From Primula veris (taxonomy: Eukaryota > Streptophyta > Magnoliopsida > Ericales > Primulaceae), in the NCBI GenBank assembly GCA_963682055.1, contig OY821744.1, positions 22,792,967-22,856,966 of the forward strand: 64,000 nt of DNA. The letters run 5' to 3'. The position numbers and the translations under genes were made by a program. This document shows, one piece after another, positions 1-11,828 of the stretch. Below the pieces are notes generated by a model. It saw only the letters and a program-made list of their open reading frames with translations, did not search any database and was not told the DNA's origin. Position 1 is the stretch's first letter; every line of letters begins with the position of its first letter.

Positions 1-2
1 CT

Positions 3-88
3 GTCACTTATGTTTTACTGGAATTGCATGATTTACATCTATGGTCTTATTATCTGGAAAGAGAGAAGTTTGAAGTTGATTTTTTGGG
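3..88 (+). other. possible 3' end of a coding exon at the window edge
   Basis: One frame is open from base 3 and runs into a good plant donor (GG then GTATGT at 89). It reads protein-like, with residues such as ELHDLHLW and REKFEVDF. I cannot assign a family. If joined directly to the acceptor before base 1281 the phase does not fit the fasciclin frame, so either another exon lies between or this is unrelated to the fasciclin gene. Bases 89-1280 show only AT-rich intron-like sequence. Confidence 0.2.
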
Positions 89-1280
89 GTATGTTACCTA
101 AAATTATTATCCTGTGATTTATCTGTTTAATACTTTTTTTCAGTACCAGTTTGTTCTGAATATATATTTAATTTATTTTAAATCACTTAATAACTGGTTT
201 ATTGTCATTTTTACTTGGTGAATAGCCAAGTTTTGAGAAGTTTGCAACTTATGTTTTGATATTCTCAACATACTAGAAATTTACCTGATTTTTTCCGCGA
301 CATTCTAATTTCGTTGATGCTATACTAAAGAATTGAGATTTACTTATTCTTTAAAAAGTTAGTGATTCTTGTTTCCACGTTTTAGAATTTCACAATTTGG
401 AAACGGTAATGTTTACTTGCTGTTCACTCGATTCCCTGAACCTATATTAACACAGACACAGTCACACAGTATTCACTAACTCTTTCTGTTCAAGCTTTAT
501 TTTCATTATGTTCCACTGTTGAACTTGTACCAACTTAAAAATATTTTCAGGGAATTAAAAAAAGGTACATTGTATAAAGGTATCTGTGATCTTATTTGTT
601 CATTTGGTAAAAGGATAGCATATATTTTTGTAATGAAAGTAATGAAAAGTAGTCAATAGTACTGTAATGAATATAGCTGAATCAATGTTCTGAAGAGAAA
701 ATTTATAGAAACCTTTATTTTGAAATTGATTGCTTTTCCATACTTGTAAAAACAACTTTTCGGGATGTTGCCAAGCAAACATGATGCTGAGAAGCAACAA
801 TTATAGGACTACAAATTATTCACTGGTTTGTATAAATAAAGAGCTTACCTCATACAGTCTACAGATCCTTGTAAAGTTGATCTGAATGATAATTAAATCA
901 CATTTTCCCCCATTTACTTGCAAAAACTTGTTTATCACGATAGTCGGTCAGATCCTCTATGTTTTGTTTCAATTACTTCATATTACCATTGATTAAATTT
1001 TGTTTCTGTATATACTTTGTGCAAAAACGGATGGGATTTCTTCTTTAGAATTATACTGTTTGAATACGAAAACAGAAGAGATCGTTTTATTCTCGTAATC
1101 ACAGAACATTTGTCAAAACTAGATTACCTCGTTCTTTCTTGCAACTTTATGACCTACTTTAGGGAAATTTTCAAAAACAGAAAAGTTTATGTTCTTTGTT
1201 TGATTGCATAAGAATTTGTTCAAGATGCACTTTCCTCTTGTGATATTATATCAGTAATTTGGATTGACGAATTTATTCAG

Positions 1281-2000
1281 GTGTTCGTTGGGGGAGTGGA
1301 GATCACGCGACCGGACCTTTATACCTCCCAAGACGTAATCGTACACGGGATTCAAGGCTTCATCAGCCACCTCTCTCCTCTCTCGTGCCAGGTGGAGCGA
1401 GCCACGTCTCTGTTGTTCCCACCCCAATCACTCTCCTCAACGTCGTCGATCTACATCACCCGCGTCATGCTTAAGGACGCCATGCTTCGACTCCGTATCA
1501 GCGGCTTCTCTCTCCTCTCTCTAGCTCTCAAGATCCACTATGACGACTTGTTAGACCTTCAGTCCATGACCCTTTTCGCCCTCGACGACGAGTCCATCTT
1601 CTCATCCAATGACAGGAACAGATACGTATCAGATTTGAGGCTGCATATCGTCCCGAACAGGAGGCTTATGGCGGCAGACCTGGAGGGGTTGGCGGCTGGA
1701 ACGGCGGTGCCTACGATGGAGTGGGGGGAGAGTGTGGTGGTGACAACACCTGGAGGGAAAGGGTTTTTTGACCCAATGAGGATCAACTATGTTAGGGTGA
1801 CTAAACCGGATTTGGTGTTTAATTTGAAGGTCGCGGTTCATGGGATTGAGGTCGGGTTTAGGAGGGTGAATCTAACAGCTGCAGTTGGTTTAGCCAGAGG
1901 GATCCAACGATGTGATGGGGCGTGTGAGGTGGGTTTCGCGCTTGGGCTTGCCCCGATGGCTGGGATTGAAGATCGTTATCAACGTGATTATCAGATTTGA
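1281..2000 (+). CDS. fasciclin-like (FAS1-domain) protein, 3' exon
   Basis: This 239-codon exon encodes the C-terminal part of a plant fasciclin-like (FLA20/21-type) cell-surface protein. FAS1 domains act in cell adhesion and wall integrity. The hallmarks are GGVEITRPDLY then VIVHGI near residues 5-25, a second FAS1 opening with LTIFAL-like MTLFALDDESIF at about residues 95-107, and LRLHIVPNRRL followed by GTAVPTM. No ATG starts the frame. It begins after an acceptor (TTATTCAG, ending at 1280), and the N-terminal FAS1 strands expected before VGGVEIT are absent. The gene is therefore either spliced to exons I cannot define or is a 5'-truncated copy. The coding DNA is markedly GC-richer than its surroundings. 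No hydrophobic GPI-anchor tail is obvious; the protein ends at DYQI. Confidence 0.75.
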   Translation: MFVGGVEITRPDLYTSQDVIVHGIQGFISHLSPLSCQVERATSLLFPPQSLSSTSSIYITRVMLKDAMLRLRISGFSLLSLALKIHYDDLLDLQSMTLFALDDESIFSSNDRNRYVSDLRLHIVPNRRLMAADLEGLAAGTAVPTMEWGESVVVTTPGGKGFFDPMRINYVRVTKPDLVFNLKVAVHGIEVGFRRVNLTAAVGLARGIQRCDGACEVGFALGLAPMAGIEDRYQRDYQI

Positions 2001-2925
2001 TGTGGCTTGCACTGACTTTTATTGTCTGTTGTTGTGATAGTAATCATGTTACTCTTGTGCATGGTAAAATAGTTTATGAATAGAGTTTCTGTAAATTGCG
2101 ACTGTTCGGCAAATTAAGCAAGTTGGCCTAAGAGGATATTAGGCGTTTATACCACTGTGGCCAGTATTTGTTGTACTCAGATGAGCAAGGCCATCTTTTG
2201 TAACAGCAATGCAGAATATTGTATATGTTCAAACGTAGTTGCCGCTACTAAACCGTTTAGTTTTTTTTTGTAGTTAAAACATTGAACATTGTACTTATGT
2301 ACCGATCGGGTAAGTGCTGTTTAGTGCCTGTTTTAACATAGAAATGGGATCTCTTGTGAATCCAAATTTTGTTGGTATATGCTATTTCCTGCAACATGCA
2401 GCAAAAAGCTTACTTGATGATCGGTTCTTATGAAACAGTTCATTAATGGATTTTATACTGCATAGTAGACAAATAAATGTTGGAATGAATTTCAGCCGCA
2501 AAAGAAAATTTTCTTTTTATGTTGAAGTTTCTACTATTTCCCAAAGCTTTCAACTCAATTGAGTTTTGAATATATTGGTCTCTCACCGATATTAATGCAG
2601 AAACTTCCTTTCACATTTTCTGCTGATGTGCCCTTCAATTTTGAAATAACATATACAGCTTCTGGCAGGTTAGAAAAGCTGAAAAGGCATGAATGCAACT
2701 CAAGATAGAAAAGGCTATGGGCATGTACAATTATGCTACATGGGCAAGGTTAGAACAAACCAAAACAACTGGAGTAAATGTTTGTTTAACAACAATTTTG
2801 TAAAAATATTTAATAATCTACCACCCAGTCCCCTGTCACATATACATTCTATTTTCTATCAGACAAACACACCTATGTCCATTTTTTATTAAAAAAATAA
2901 AACATTTAATTTCGAGTATACTTGT
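2001..2925. other. intergenic region between converging genes
   Basis: This stretch lies between the 3' ends of the fasciclin gene and the kinase gene. It is AT-rich with many stops in all frames. It presumably holds both 3' untranslated regions and polyadenylation signals, but I see no specific element to name. Confidence 0.5.
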
Positions 2926-5127
2926 TCAAACTTTAGAACATTTCGAACTGTAGATCCTCTCCTGTACTTTTAAACTATTCCGACACTTCATGACTTTATT
3001 TTTTCCGGACATGTTAGCTTTTACAGCATTACCAGAAGGCAGCTCTGGTGCTACAGTACATCGTATTAGTGCCCAATTTATGCCTTCGAAAAAAGGGTGC
3101 TGCTTGATCTCAGACGCCCCTCTCATATATCCTAATCTTTTCTCAGGATCCTCTGCTAAAAGCCCAACAATCAAATCTATAGTATTAGGACTAACATTGG
3201 GAATATCAGGAAATTTAATACCATGTGAAACAATATTCGACGTCGTATCCTCGTTTGTGGGACTCTTGAATGGTGTTTTACCATATACTAACTCGTACAC
3301 AAATATTCCCAAGGTCCACCAATCAACAGCACTCCCATGACCTTCTCCTCTGATGATCTTGGGAGCTAAGTACTCGTGGGTGGTCCCGACAAAAGAATTT
3401 GAGCGTGCATTTGTGGGCTCCGCCATGATGACTTCTTCTGCCATGTCAGCTTTGTGCTTATTATGTGATTTTAGTGATAAAAGCTTTGGGGTGAAACATG
3501 GGACTCGCCAAAAGCACAAAGGGTGTATGCACTTAGATTCTGAATTATAATCTTTTTCCGTTTTTGGTGACACTAACACTGGTGATATTTCAAGAACCTT
3601 AGGCCTAGGTGGGCATTTCAGTGACAAGTCAAAATCTGAAAGTACAATGTGGCCGTCTTCTCGTAGAAGGACGTTTTCGGGTTTTAAGTCTCTGTACACA
3701 ATCCCTAGCATGTGTAGGTACTCTAGTGCCAAGAGGACTTCAGCAACATAAAATCTGCAGAAATTTAAGTAATAAAATTGTCATCAAGACAGTTAAGCAC
3801 TTAAGCTGCAGTTGGTCTTAAGCAAATGGACAATAACAAAAGTAAAAAGAGAAAATACAACTAGAAGTTCTATAATCTATTGATTTTTAGAAGAGACAAT
3901 CATGCCATCGAGTGCTTGTGACTGTTTCCAAACTTTAATTGCACTTTATACATTGGGACGGTCCTTAAGGCCAAAATCCTCAAACTCATCACTGCCTATC
4001 TAAGCTGTGTTAACATCATGTTCTGCAAACATTTTGTAAGTTGATATTTTCTTAAAGGAGGAAAGCCAGAACGTTATCTAAATTATTTAGCAAATAAAAT
4101 ACAAAATTCAATTGGATTACCTCGACGCTTGTTCAGAGAATCTCTTCTTGGGCTGCTTTTTCCGGAGAACATCCAGATCGCCTCCTGGAAAATACTCCAT
4201 TACCAAGACTGAGAATCTTTCCGTCGTAAGATAAGCAAATAGCGTAGGGAGAAACGGATGATCCAACATTTCCAATGTCTCTCTTTCATTTTCGGCCCTG
4301 CACACTTTTTTCTTGCGAACCAAAAGTTCCTTATCCATCATTTTCAAAGCGAACAAACAATTGGTGCCCATTAACTCAGCAAGGTAAACATTCCCAATAT
4401 CCCCACTGCCAATCTTCTTTATTAGCTTAAAGTGCTCTAAACCTAAGCACCCATTGTTTTTTCGAAAACAACGAATCACTTCCCATCTTACGTCATTCGA
4501 CGTATGTGGTCTATGGCAAGTAATAGTGTTCTTGTTACCTGTGCTCGTACTGCTAATGCTACTATTTGAGTTTTGAGAAAACTCAACTTTCTCTAGGGAT
4601 CGTGGTATTTTATCAACTTTTGGCAATACTACTCCATTTCTCTTTACCAACTTGGTATGCATAAACATTCTTTTTTGCTCAGGGAATTTCGATGTGCTTT
4701 CTTCTGGAATAAGGGAGATCTCCACCAAATTCTTATTACCAAATACAGAATTTGAGGTTCGAGAGAAATTAACTTGTTTAGACAATCGCTTAATAGCAGC
4801 CATTTCCGAAGCTTGAGAGATGGATAAACCCCTAAAGGCCTGTTTTAAACTCACAGAATCTGAAAAACCAATCTTAGAACAAGATGTCATTGGTCTTTTC
4901 ATTGCCCTTTTTCTTAAACTGGTTTTACTAACTTGTTCTGATAGACCCAAACTCGTAGTTGGAAGTTGTTTATCCATTGCTTCAAAAAGTTTATTCATAT
5001 CATCCCCAATGGAACATACTTGACCACGCTTTAGCATCCGATGCTTTTGAATGAGTCCGTCTATTTTGGATCGGGGATTCAACTCTGTCGATTCGACTAT
5101 TTCAGAATAACCCAATAAGGTACTCAT
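2926..5127 (-). CDS. AGC VIII serine/threonine kinase, D6PK/KIPK-like, two exons
   Basis: Exon 1 is 5127-4121 and exon 2 is 3754-2926. The join gives [13 protein letters not shown], as in D6PK/KIPK-type kinases, and 611 residues. A basic, serine-rich N-terminal region (1-230) precedes the kinase domain. Visible kinase features: glycine loop GSGDIG (about 240), ATP lysine in FALK (K262), helix-C Glu near 281, catalytic YRDLKPEN (D358), and DFD (D376) in place of DFG, a mark of the plant AGC VIII group. A long insertion follows DFD, as usual. Oddities: the APE motif reads APK (K468 replaces the conserved Glu), and there is no C-terminal hydrophobic FxxF tail; the protein ends in SSKCSKV. Family members phosphorylate PIN auxin transporters or act with kinesins. 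The exact paralogue is uncertain, and the K468 change raises doubt about full activity. Confidence 0.88.
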
Positions 5128-6178
5128 GTCTAATTGATTTATCTACTTAGTGGAGATTAACTGTGTGATGCTGCTAGGACATGCCTTCGCTAGAAACCAT
5201 TCTTAAATTTATATATATGCATAAAAAATAAAACAAGCAACAAAGGTGGACACTTATCATCTCATCCAAATAGTATGTGATCATACAAGTCCAAACAACA
5301 AAAGGCCACTGCAAGCATGTTCATCTCTCAGCATCCAAATCCTGCAAATATATATACATATATAAGCTAAAAAATCATCACTTGTAACAGGAGCAAAAAG
5401 AAAAATGGGGCAAGTTCTGTTCCACTAAAAAAACTTCGAGCCTGTTAGAGCTCTTATTCAAGTTTCTTTTAAAGCTTCCAGATTGAATCATGTAACTTCA
5501 TACACTTCCAATTTTCTCAAGAATTTTCTATTGAAACGAGCAAAAAAGCTTTATACAAGTTGCTCAAACTAATGTTTTCAAGTTAATTCTCGAAAACTAT
5601 TTTGACTATCAATCCTGGATATATCTTTTCTTGTTTTCCACAGTAAATCTGCTTCAAAAACCAGAATGATACACCAATACACATGATCAACTCGGAAACA
5701 TAAGAATTCAGCTGAAGCTATAATTAACATCAAGTTAAAACTCCACAAGATAAAACAATACTAACTAATTTACCGCAATATAGAGTAACAGTGGAAAAGC
5801 TCTCCGGAATCGTAGAAGTTAAGTTCATGGTATTAGAAATAACATATTATCATCACATACATGATACACATGAAGGTTTTAAACAAGAAAACTAGAACAG
5901 AATTGGCTTACCAACAGTAAATTAAAGAGACTGAGTGACAATATAACAGTTGAACTACAAGTTAGTAGAGCACGAGATAGCTAGAGTTGTAGTGATTTTG
6001 GGTTAAATGATGCAAGAGAAAGAGGGGAACAATAAAAGAGGACAAAGTTTTAAAAGGGCAAACTGGTAGCAGGAGTAGTTTTCACGGGAAGTCATGAGTC
6101 CTAATCGTAATAAATAAATTTAAGTTTTTAGTAATAAAAGTTGGACTGGGAAGTCATGAGTCCTAACAGTAATAAATA
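5128..6178 (-). promoter_or_regulatory. upstream region of the kinase gene, probable 5' UTR with intron
   Basis: On the minus strand a donor (TTG then GTAAGCC at 5911) and an acceptor (TTTGCAG ending at 5342) would remove a 570-bp intron from the 5' leader. Leader introns are common in this kinase family. The rest is AT-rich promoter-like DNA. No TATA box can be chosen with confidence. Confidence 0.4.
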
Positions 6179-6183
6179 AATTT
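6086..6183 (+). repeat. 62-bp tandem duplication used as copia insertion site
   Basis: A unit beginning GGGAAGTCATGAGTCCTAA occurs at 6086 and again at 6148, an offset of 62 bp. The second unit is interrupted by the copia element, and its remainder resumes at about 11829 (AAGTTTTTAAGTAATAAAAG). This reconstructs the pre-insertion site independently of the LTRs. Confidence 0.8.
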
Positions 6184-6540
6184 TGTTACGAGTCATCACC
6201 ATTCATCGGCATAATGACCGCCTCATCCCACTTGGCAATAAAACATAAGCCAAAATGATGACTATTCATTCCAAGACCTTCCTATATATATGGATCTCTT
6301 GAATTGCTATTGTGACATGGAAAAAAAAGGAAAAATTCACTGTAAGGATATTAAATTAGTACCGAATATTGTATTTTGTAAATTCACACTTTCATATATA
6401 TAAGGTAAATATATTTTCGTGGAGTAGGGTTCAATGCAGAAGTGTTGAAACGTCGAACCACGTTATATCTCGTGTTCATTTTATATTTATGTTTTCAATA
6501 CTCAATATGTTATTGAGCTATTGAGTGCCGTTTTATAACA
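6184..6540 (+). repeat. 5' LTR of the copia element
   Basis: 357 bp, TG...CA ends. It shares long blocks with the 3' LTR, for example ACTTGGCAATAAAACATAAG and GGAGTAGGGTTCAA. It lacks the expanded TA run seen in the 3' LTR. Confidence 0.93.
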
Positions 6541-6734
6541 CGTTATCAACACGAGTCTCTATTTAAGTATTGATTTTGTTATGTTGGACTAGTATATACT
6601 TTTACACTAATATTTTGTAAAAGTGTATACTACCATTTCTACAATTTAATTATATTTTCCAAGTTCCGGAATATCAATCTTGAAGACTGACATATTTATC
6701 GTGAAGTATAAATATGAATTGATTTATTTAGTAG

Positions 6735-7215
6735 CTACTAATCATTCCTGAAGAATGATATTTGGTTAATTCCTGAAGAATTAATACTAATCATTCCTGA
6801 AGAATGATATTTGGTTAATTCCTGAAGAATTAATACTAATCATTCCTGAAAAATGATATTTGGTTAATTCCTGAAAAATTAATATTAATTATTCCTGAAG
6901 AATGACATTTGATTAATTCATGAAGAATTAATGTAAACAATTATGAACATTGATAAATTTATGATGAAGTATAAATATTGATTAATCCTGCAGATTAATG
7001 CTTAATTAATTCATGAAGAATTAATATTAAATTACTCCTGAAAAGTTACGAAATTTATAGTTCCCGAATAACTTTAAAGATAATTCCATAAGAATTATAA
7101 CTAACAGAAGTAGTTAACGTTTAGTAATCTTGAGAGATTATGTCTACCTGAAGTAGTGAACAATACATAATATTGATAATTCCTGAAGAATTCCAACTAA
7201 CAGAAGTAGTTTTCA
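6735..7215 (+). repeat. degenerate minisatellite rich in CCTGAAG(A) in the gag region
   Basis: Two interleaved units, TCATTCCTGAAGAATGATAT and GGTTAATTCCTGAAGAATTA, recur about every 49 bp at 6735-6900. They then decay into single CCTGAAG-like units up to about 7215. It occupies the place where gag should be coded and leaves no open frame. Confidence 0.8.
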
Positions 7216-7309
7216 TGAGATTTTATTTGTTAATAATATATAAGACTGCCTGAAGTAGGCAAACCCTGAGTAGCAATTTTAATTTTTAAAACGAAGTGGT
7301 TCTAGTAAT

Positions 7310-7519
7310 TGCTATAGATGCGGAAGGGATGAGCACTGGTCTCATGCATGTCGTACTCCAAAGCATTTGGTTGAGTTATATCAAAACTCTCTCAAATGAA
7401 AAATGAATGGTAAGGAAATAAATTTTGCTGTTTTTGGAAACATGGGCATAAAGGAAGAACCCCTTACTAATACTCACCTAGATATCAGTGATTTCTTTTA
7501 TGGTCTCATAGAAGACTAA
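7310..7519 (+). pseudogene. copia gag C-terminal remnant with zinc knuckle
   Basis: A CX2CX4HX4C zinc knuckle is readable at 7310-7351 (Cys-Tyr-Arg-Cys ... His ... Cys). It is the nucleic-acid-binding motif that ends copia Gag. A stop follows about 16 codons later, and the upstream gag frame is broken by the minisatellite. Confidence 0.7.
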
Positions 7520-7691
7520 ATCAATCAGTTTCTTGTAAAAGTGTTTTTGTGTTATTTTTCAAAATAAGCTAGCTAATTGTCTCAGCTAGTCGTGTATTTT
7601 CAGTTGGTCGTGTATTTTCAGTCAGTCACGTATTATCTTGAATGTAATATATAAGAATAATAATAATATATGTCTTTTGTTTGTAGAAACC

Positions 7692-10600
7692 ATGAATTTC
7701 CAATCTAGCAGTACGCATGATCAGGACTTATGTTTAATGGACAGTGCAACAACTCATAGCATATTCCGAGTTAAAAAGTTTTTTGAGTTCATAGAACCTC
7801 TTATTGCCAACGTTAATACGATTAGCGGACCAACAGACATCATAGAAGGCTCCGGAAGAGCATATGTGATACTACCTAAGGGTACAAAGATCCGCATTGA
7901 ATGTGCATTATACTCTCCCAAGTCAAATAAAAATTTATTGAGTTTCAAAGATATTCGCAGTAGTGGATATCATATTGAAATTGGAAATGAGGAAGATAAA
8001 GATTATCTCGATATAACAAGTTTGGTTGCAAGCCAGAAGCTTGTACTTGAAAGACTAAGTACTTATTCTTCAGGGTTATATTACACAATAATAAATTGTA
8101 TTGAATCATACTCTATAGTATACCCGAAGTGCATCGAACCATTGCACCAAAAGAACACTAAAGCGCAGCACCTAAAGTGCACCACTAAAACGCAGCACCT
8201 GAAGTGTATTAGGGAATAGCACCAGAAGTGCACCAAAGTTCAAAAGGTTCATTCTGATTCTTGAACTTTTGTCCTTTGGCATGATTGTCTCGGTCATCCG
8301 GGTTCAACCATGATGGACCGAATAGTAGAAGGCTCAAACGGTCATTCATTAAGGAACCTGAAGATTCCATCGCCTAGTGAGTATACATGTGTTTCTTGTT
8401 CAAAGGGTAAATTGATTACGAAACCATCTCCTCTAAAAATCGGTGTTGAATCACCAAGTTTTTTGCAACGCATTCAAGGAGATATTTGTTGACCAATTCA
8501 TCCATCATGTGGTCCATTTCGTTATTTTATGGTCTTAATAGATGCATAATCTAAATGGTCTCATGTCTGCTTACTATCAACGAGAAACGTTGCATTTGCT
8601 AGGCTTTTAGCTCAAATCATTCGTTTAAAATCTCTGTTCCCCGAATATCCAATTAAGTCAATACGTTTTGGCAATACTGGTGAATTTACTTCTCAAGCAT
8701 TTGATGACTATTGCATTGCTGTAGGGATAGATGTTGAACATCATGTCCCACATACCCATACACAAAATGGCCTAGCAGAATTTTTCATGAAACGCATACA
8801 ATTGATATCCAGACCATTACTCATGAAGTCTCAATTAGCATAGTCAGCGTGGGGGCATGCCGTTCTACACGCTGCATCCTTAATTCCTATTCGCTCATCT
8901 GTCCATCATGTTTAATCCCCACTACAGCTAGTATCTGGTCACCAACCAAATATATCTCATTTACGTATTTTTGGGTGTGCAGTATACGTTCCAATATCAC
9001 CACCACAACATACTAAAATGAGTCCACAACGACGCCTAGGTATCTATGTTGGTTTTGATTCACCATCTATTATTAGATATCTTGAACCGTTAACCGGTGA
9101 TTCGTTTAAGGCTCGTTTCGCAGATTGTCAGTTTGATGAGACTCTTTTCCCACCATTTGGGGGAGTAAACTCTAAACACATAGCAGAACATGAATTTGAA
9201 TGGAATGTACCATCATTGTCTCATCTGAACCATCGTACCAGACAAAGTGAATTAGAAGTTCTGAAAATCATTCACTTGCAAAACATTGCTAATAATTTAC
9301 CCGATGCATTTACTGATACATATAAAGTATTAAAGTCACATGTACCTGCATCTAACACTATGGCACATATTGATGTTCCTGTAAGGGAACCAATAATGAA
9401 TGAACCCAAACCATGCCAGAAGCGTGGAAGACCCGTGGGTGCAAAAGATAAATTGCCCCGAAAAAGGAAAGAACTGAGACCAAGTAATCCTCCAGCAGAG
9501 GAAAATTTTCTAAGTAATTCTCCTGAAGAGAAATTACAAAGAACCCCGGAAGGAAGTAAAAAAGTCGAATAAAAATGCCCCGGAAGAAGCTCCACAAGTA
9601 ACCTCATCCCAACCCCCAAGACAAATTCCTCGTAAAGAGGTTATATCTCCTGAAGAGATATAAGTACCTGAAAACAATAATGAGATCTCAATATTTTATG
9701 GGGAGAGATGGGATGTCGTCGACAAAAAATTTGCATATGTTATGGCTCTAGAAATTATTGATAATAAGGATCCTGAACCAACTTCCGTCGAAAAATGTCG
9801 ACGTTGAAGTGATTGGGCAAAATGGAAAAATGCTATTGAAGTCGAATTAAGCTCTTTAGTAAAATGGAAAGTATTTGGACCAGCAGTCCTGACACCAGAA
9901 GATGTCAATCTCATAGGGTACAAATGGGTATTTGTACGAAAACGTAACGAACACAACGAAGTCGTAAGATATAAAGCATGACTTGTTTCTCAAGTTTTCT
10001 CCCAAAGACCTGGGATTGATTACGAAGAAACATACTCTCCAGTAATGGATGGGAGTACTTTTCGATTCTTGATCAGTTTGGCAGTCGCTGAACGATTGGA
10101 AATGTGTCTAATGGACGTGGTCACTGCATATTTATATGGGTCATTAGATAGTGACATCTATATGAAAATCCCTTAATGTTTTAAATTACCTGAAGCAAAA
10201 GATAGGAGTTTACACTCAATTAAACTTCAAAGATCGTTATACGGCTTAAAACAGTCAGGACGCATGTGGTATAACCGGCTCAGTGATTATCTCTTAAAAG
10301 AAGGTTATGTACATAGTCTGATATGTCCATGCATTTTTATCAAGAAAACGAATTATGGGTTCGCTATTATTGCAGTTTATGTGGATGATATAAATATAAT
10401 TGGGACTCCTGAAGAGATTTCAAAGGCTGCTAATTACCTAAAAGTGGAATTTGAGATGAAAGATTTTGGGAAAACAAAGTATTGTCTCGGTTTACAAATC
10501 GAGCATACATCTAATGGTATATTTGTTCATCAGTCTAACTACACTGAAAAGGTACTTCGCCAGTTTTATATGGACAAAGTACACCCGCTAAATTCCCATA

Positions 10601-11357
10601 TGGTTGTTAGCTCACTCGATATCAAGAAAGATCTCTTTCGTCCAAAAGGCAAGTAAGATGATTTACTAGGCCCTGAAGTGCCATACTTAAGTGCAATTGG
10701 TGCCCTCATGTACCTTGCAAATTGCACTAGACCAGACATTGCATTCTCTGTCAATCTACTTGCAAGATATAGTTCAGCACCAACTCGAAGGCATTGGAAT
10801 GGTGTTTAAACATATATTGCGATATTTACGAGGAACCGTCGATTTAGGATTTATTTTACTCGAACAATGGAAATGGAAAATTAATTGGATATGCAGACGC
10901 TGGCTATCTGTCAGATCCACATAATGCTAAATTACAAACCGGATATGTTTTTACATATGGTGGTACTGCAATATCTTGGCGTTCTGTAAAACAGACATTA
11001 ACCGCAACTTCTTCGAATCATTCGGAAATACTTGCAATTCATAAAGCAAGTCGAGAATGTGTTTGGCTAAGATCAATGATACATTATGTACAAGAACAGT
11101 CAGGCTTGACTTCGACAAAAATTCAGCCAACGTTACTATATGAAGATAATACAACGTGTATTATGCAGATTCGAGGAGGATATATTAAAGGGGATCGAAC
11201 AAATCATATTTCTCCAAAATTCTTTTATACCCACGATCTCCAAAAGAATAGTGAAATAGACGTTCGCCAAATACGATTAACAGAAAATTTGGCCGACTTA
11301 TTTACTAAGCCTCTTCCTGCAACAACGTTTAAGGAAATGATATACAGTATTGGATGA
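7692..11357 (+). pseudogene. copia pol pseudogene (protease, integrase, RT, RNase H)
   Basis: Readable blocks in order: aspartic protease MDSATTHSIF (about 7737); the pre-integrase H...CxxC segment ending CVSCSKGKL (about 8280-8410); integrase core with NGLAEFFMKR (about 8770); RT with SLYGLKQSGRMWYNRL (about 10230-10280) and the catalytic YVDD box (about 10378); the later RT block GALMYLANCTRPDIAF (about 10700); and RNase H with TATSSNHSEILA, LYEDNTTCI and ENLADLFTKPLP up to 11357. Stops interrupt it at several points, for example near 8218, 8491, 8550, 9570, 9981, 10174 and 10656. Frameshifts occur as well, as around 10790-10925. It cannot yield a polyprotein. Confidence 0.92.
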
Positions 11358-11457
11358 GAAGTCTGAAAGAAATTTTGAAATAATCCCTTTAAGTTCTGAT
11401 CATAGGGGGAGATTTGAAAATCGAAAGTGAAACTAAATTGTGGTTACTAAGGGAGAG

Positions 11458-11823
11458 TGTTACGAGTCATCAACATTAATTGGTGTAATGACCACCTCAT
11501 GCCACTTGGCAATAAAACATAAGCCAAAATGATCACTATTCATTCCAAAACCTTCCTATATATATATATATATATATATGTGTGTGGATCTCTCTCTTGT
11601 GACATGAAAAAGAAAGGAAAAGTAAGGATATTAAATTAGTACCGAATATTGTATTTTGTAAATTCTCACTTTCATATATATAAAAAGATAAAGATCTTTT
11701 CATGGAGTAGGGTTCAACGCAGAAGTGTTGAAACGCCGAACCACGTTATATCTCGTGTTCATTTTATATTTATGTTTTCAATACTTAATATGTTATTGAG
11801 GTATTGACTGTCGTTTTATAACA
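11458..11823 (+). repeat. 3' LTR of the copia element
   Basis: 366 bp with TG...CA ends, followed by the AATTT target copy. It contains an expanded TA dinucleotide run near 11560-11580 that is short in the 5' LTR, and roughly twenty or more substitutions relative to it. Confidence 0.93.
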
Positions 11824-11828
11824 AATTT

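Larger units (their letters stand above)
6184..11823 (+). mobile_element. Ty1/copia LTR retrotransposon, degenerate
   Basis: A 5640-bp element with two LTRs that begin TGTTACGAG and end ATAACA. It is flanked by a perfect 5-bp target duplication AATTT (6179-6183 and 11824-11828). The internal order is gag remnant, protease, integrase, reverse transcriptase and RNase H, which defines the Copia superfamily. A purine tract (AAGGGAGAG) abuts the 3' LTR. The sequence after the 5' LTR (CGTTATCAACACGAG) is the expected primer-binding position but does not match the common initiator-Met form TGGTATCAGAGC. The LTRs differ at many sites and by several indels, and pol has many stops, so this is an old, non-functional copy. 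Confidence 0.95.

Noticed and set aside
9272..9956. Minus-strand frames across the copia integrase-RT interval
   Set aside because: They are antisense shadows of pol; the plus-strand pol homology is clear.
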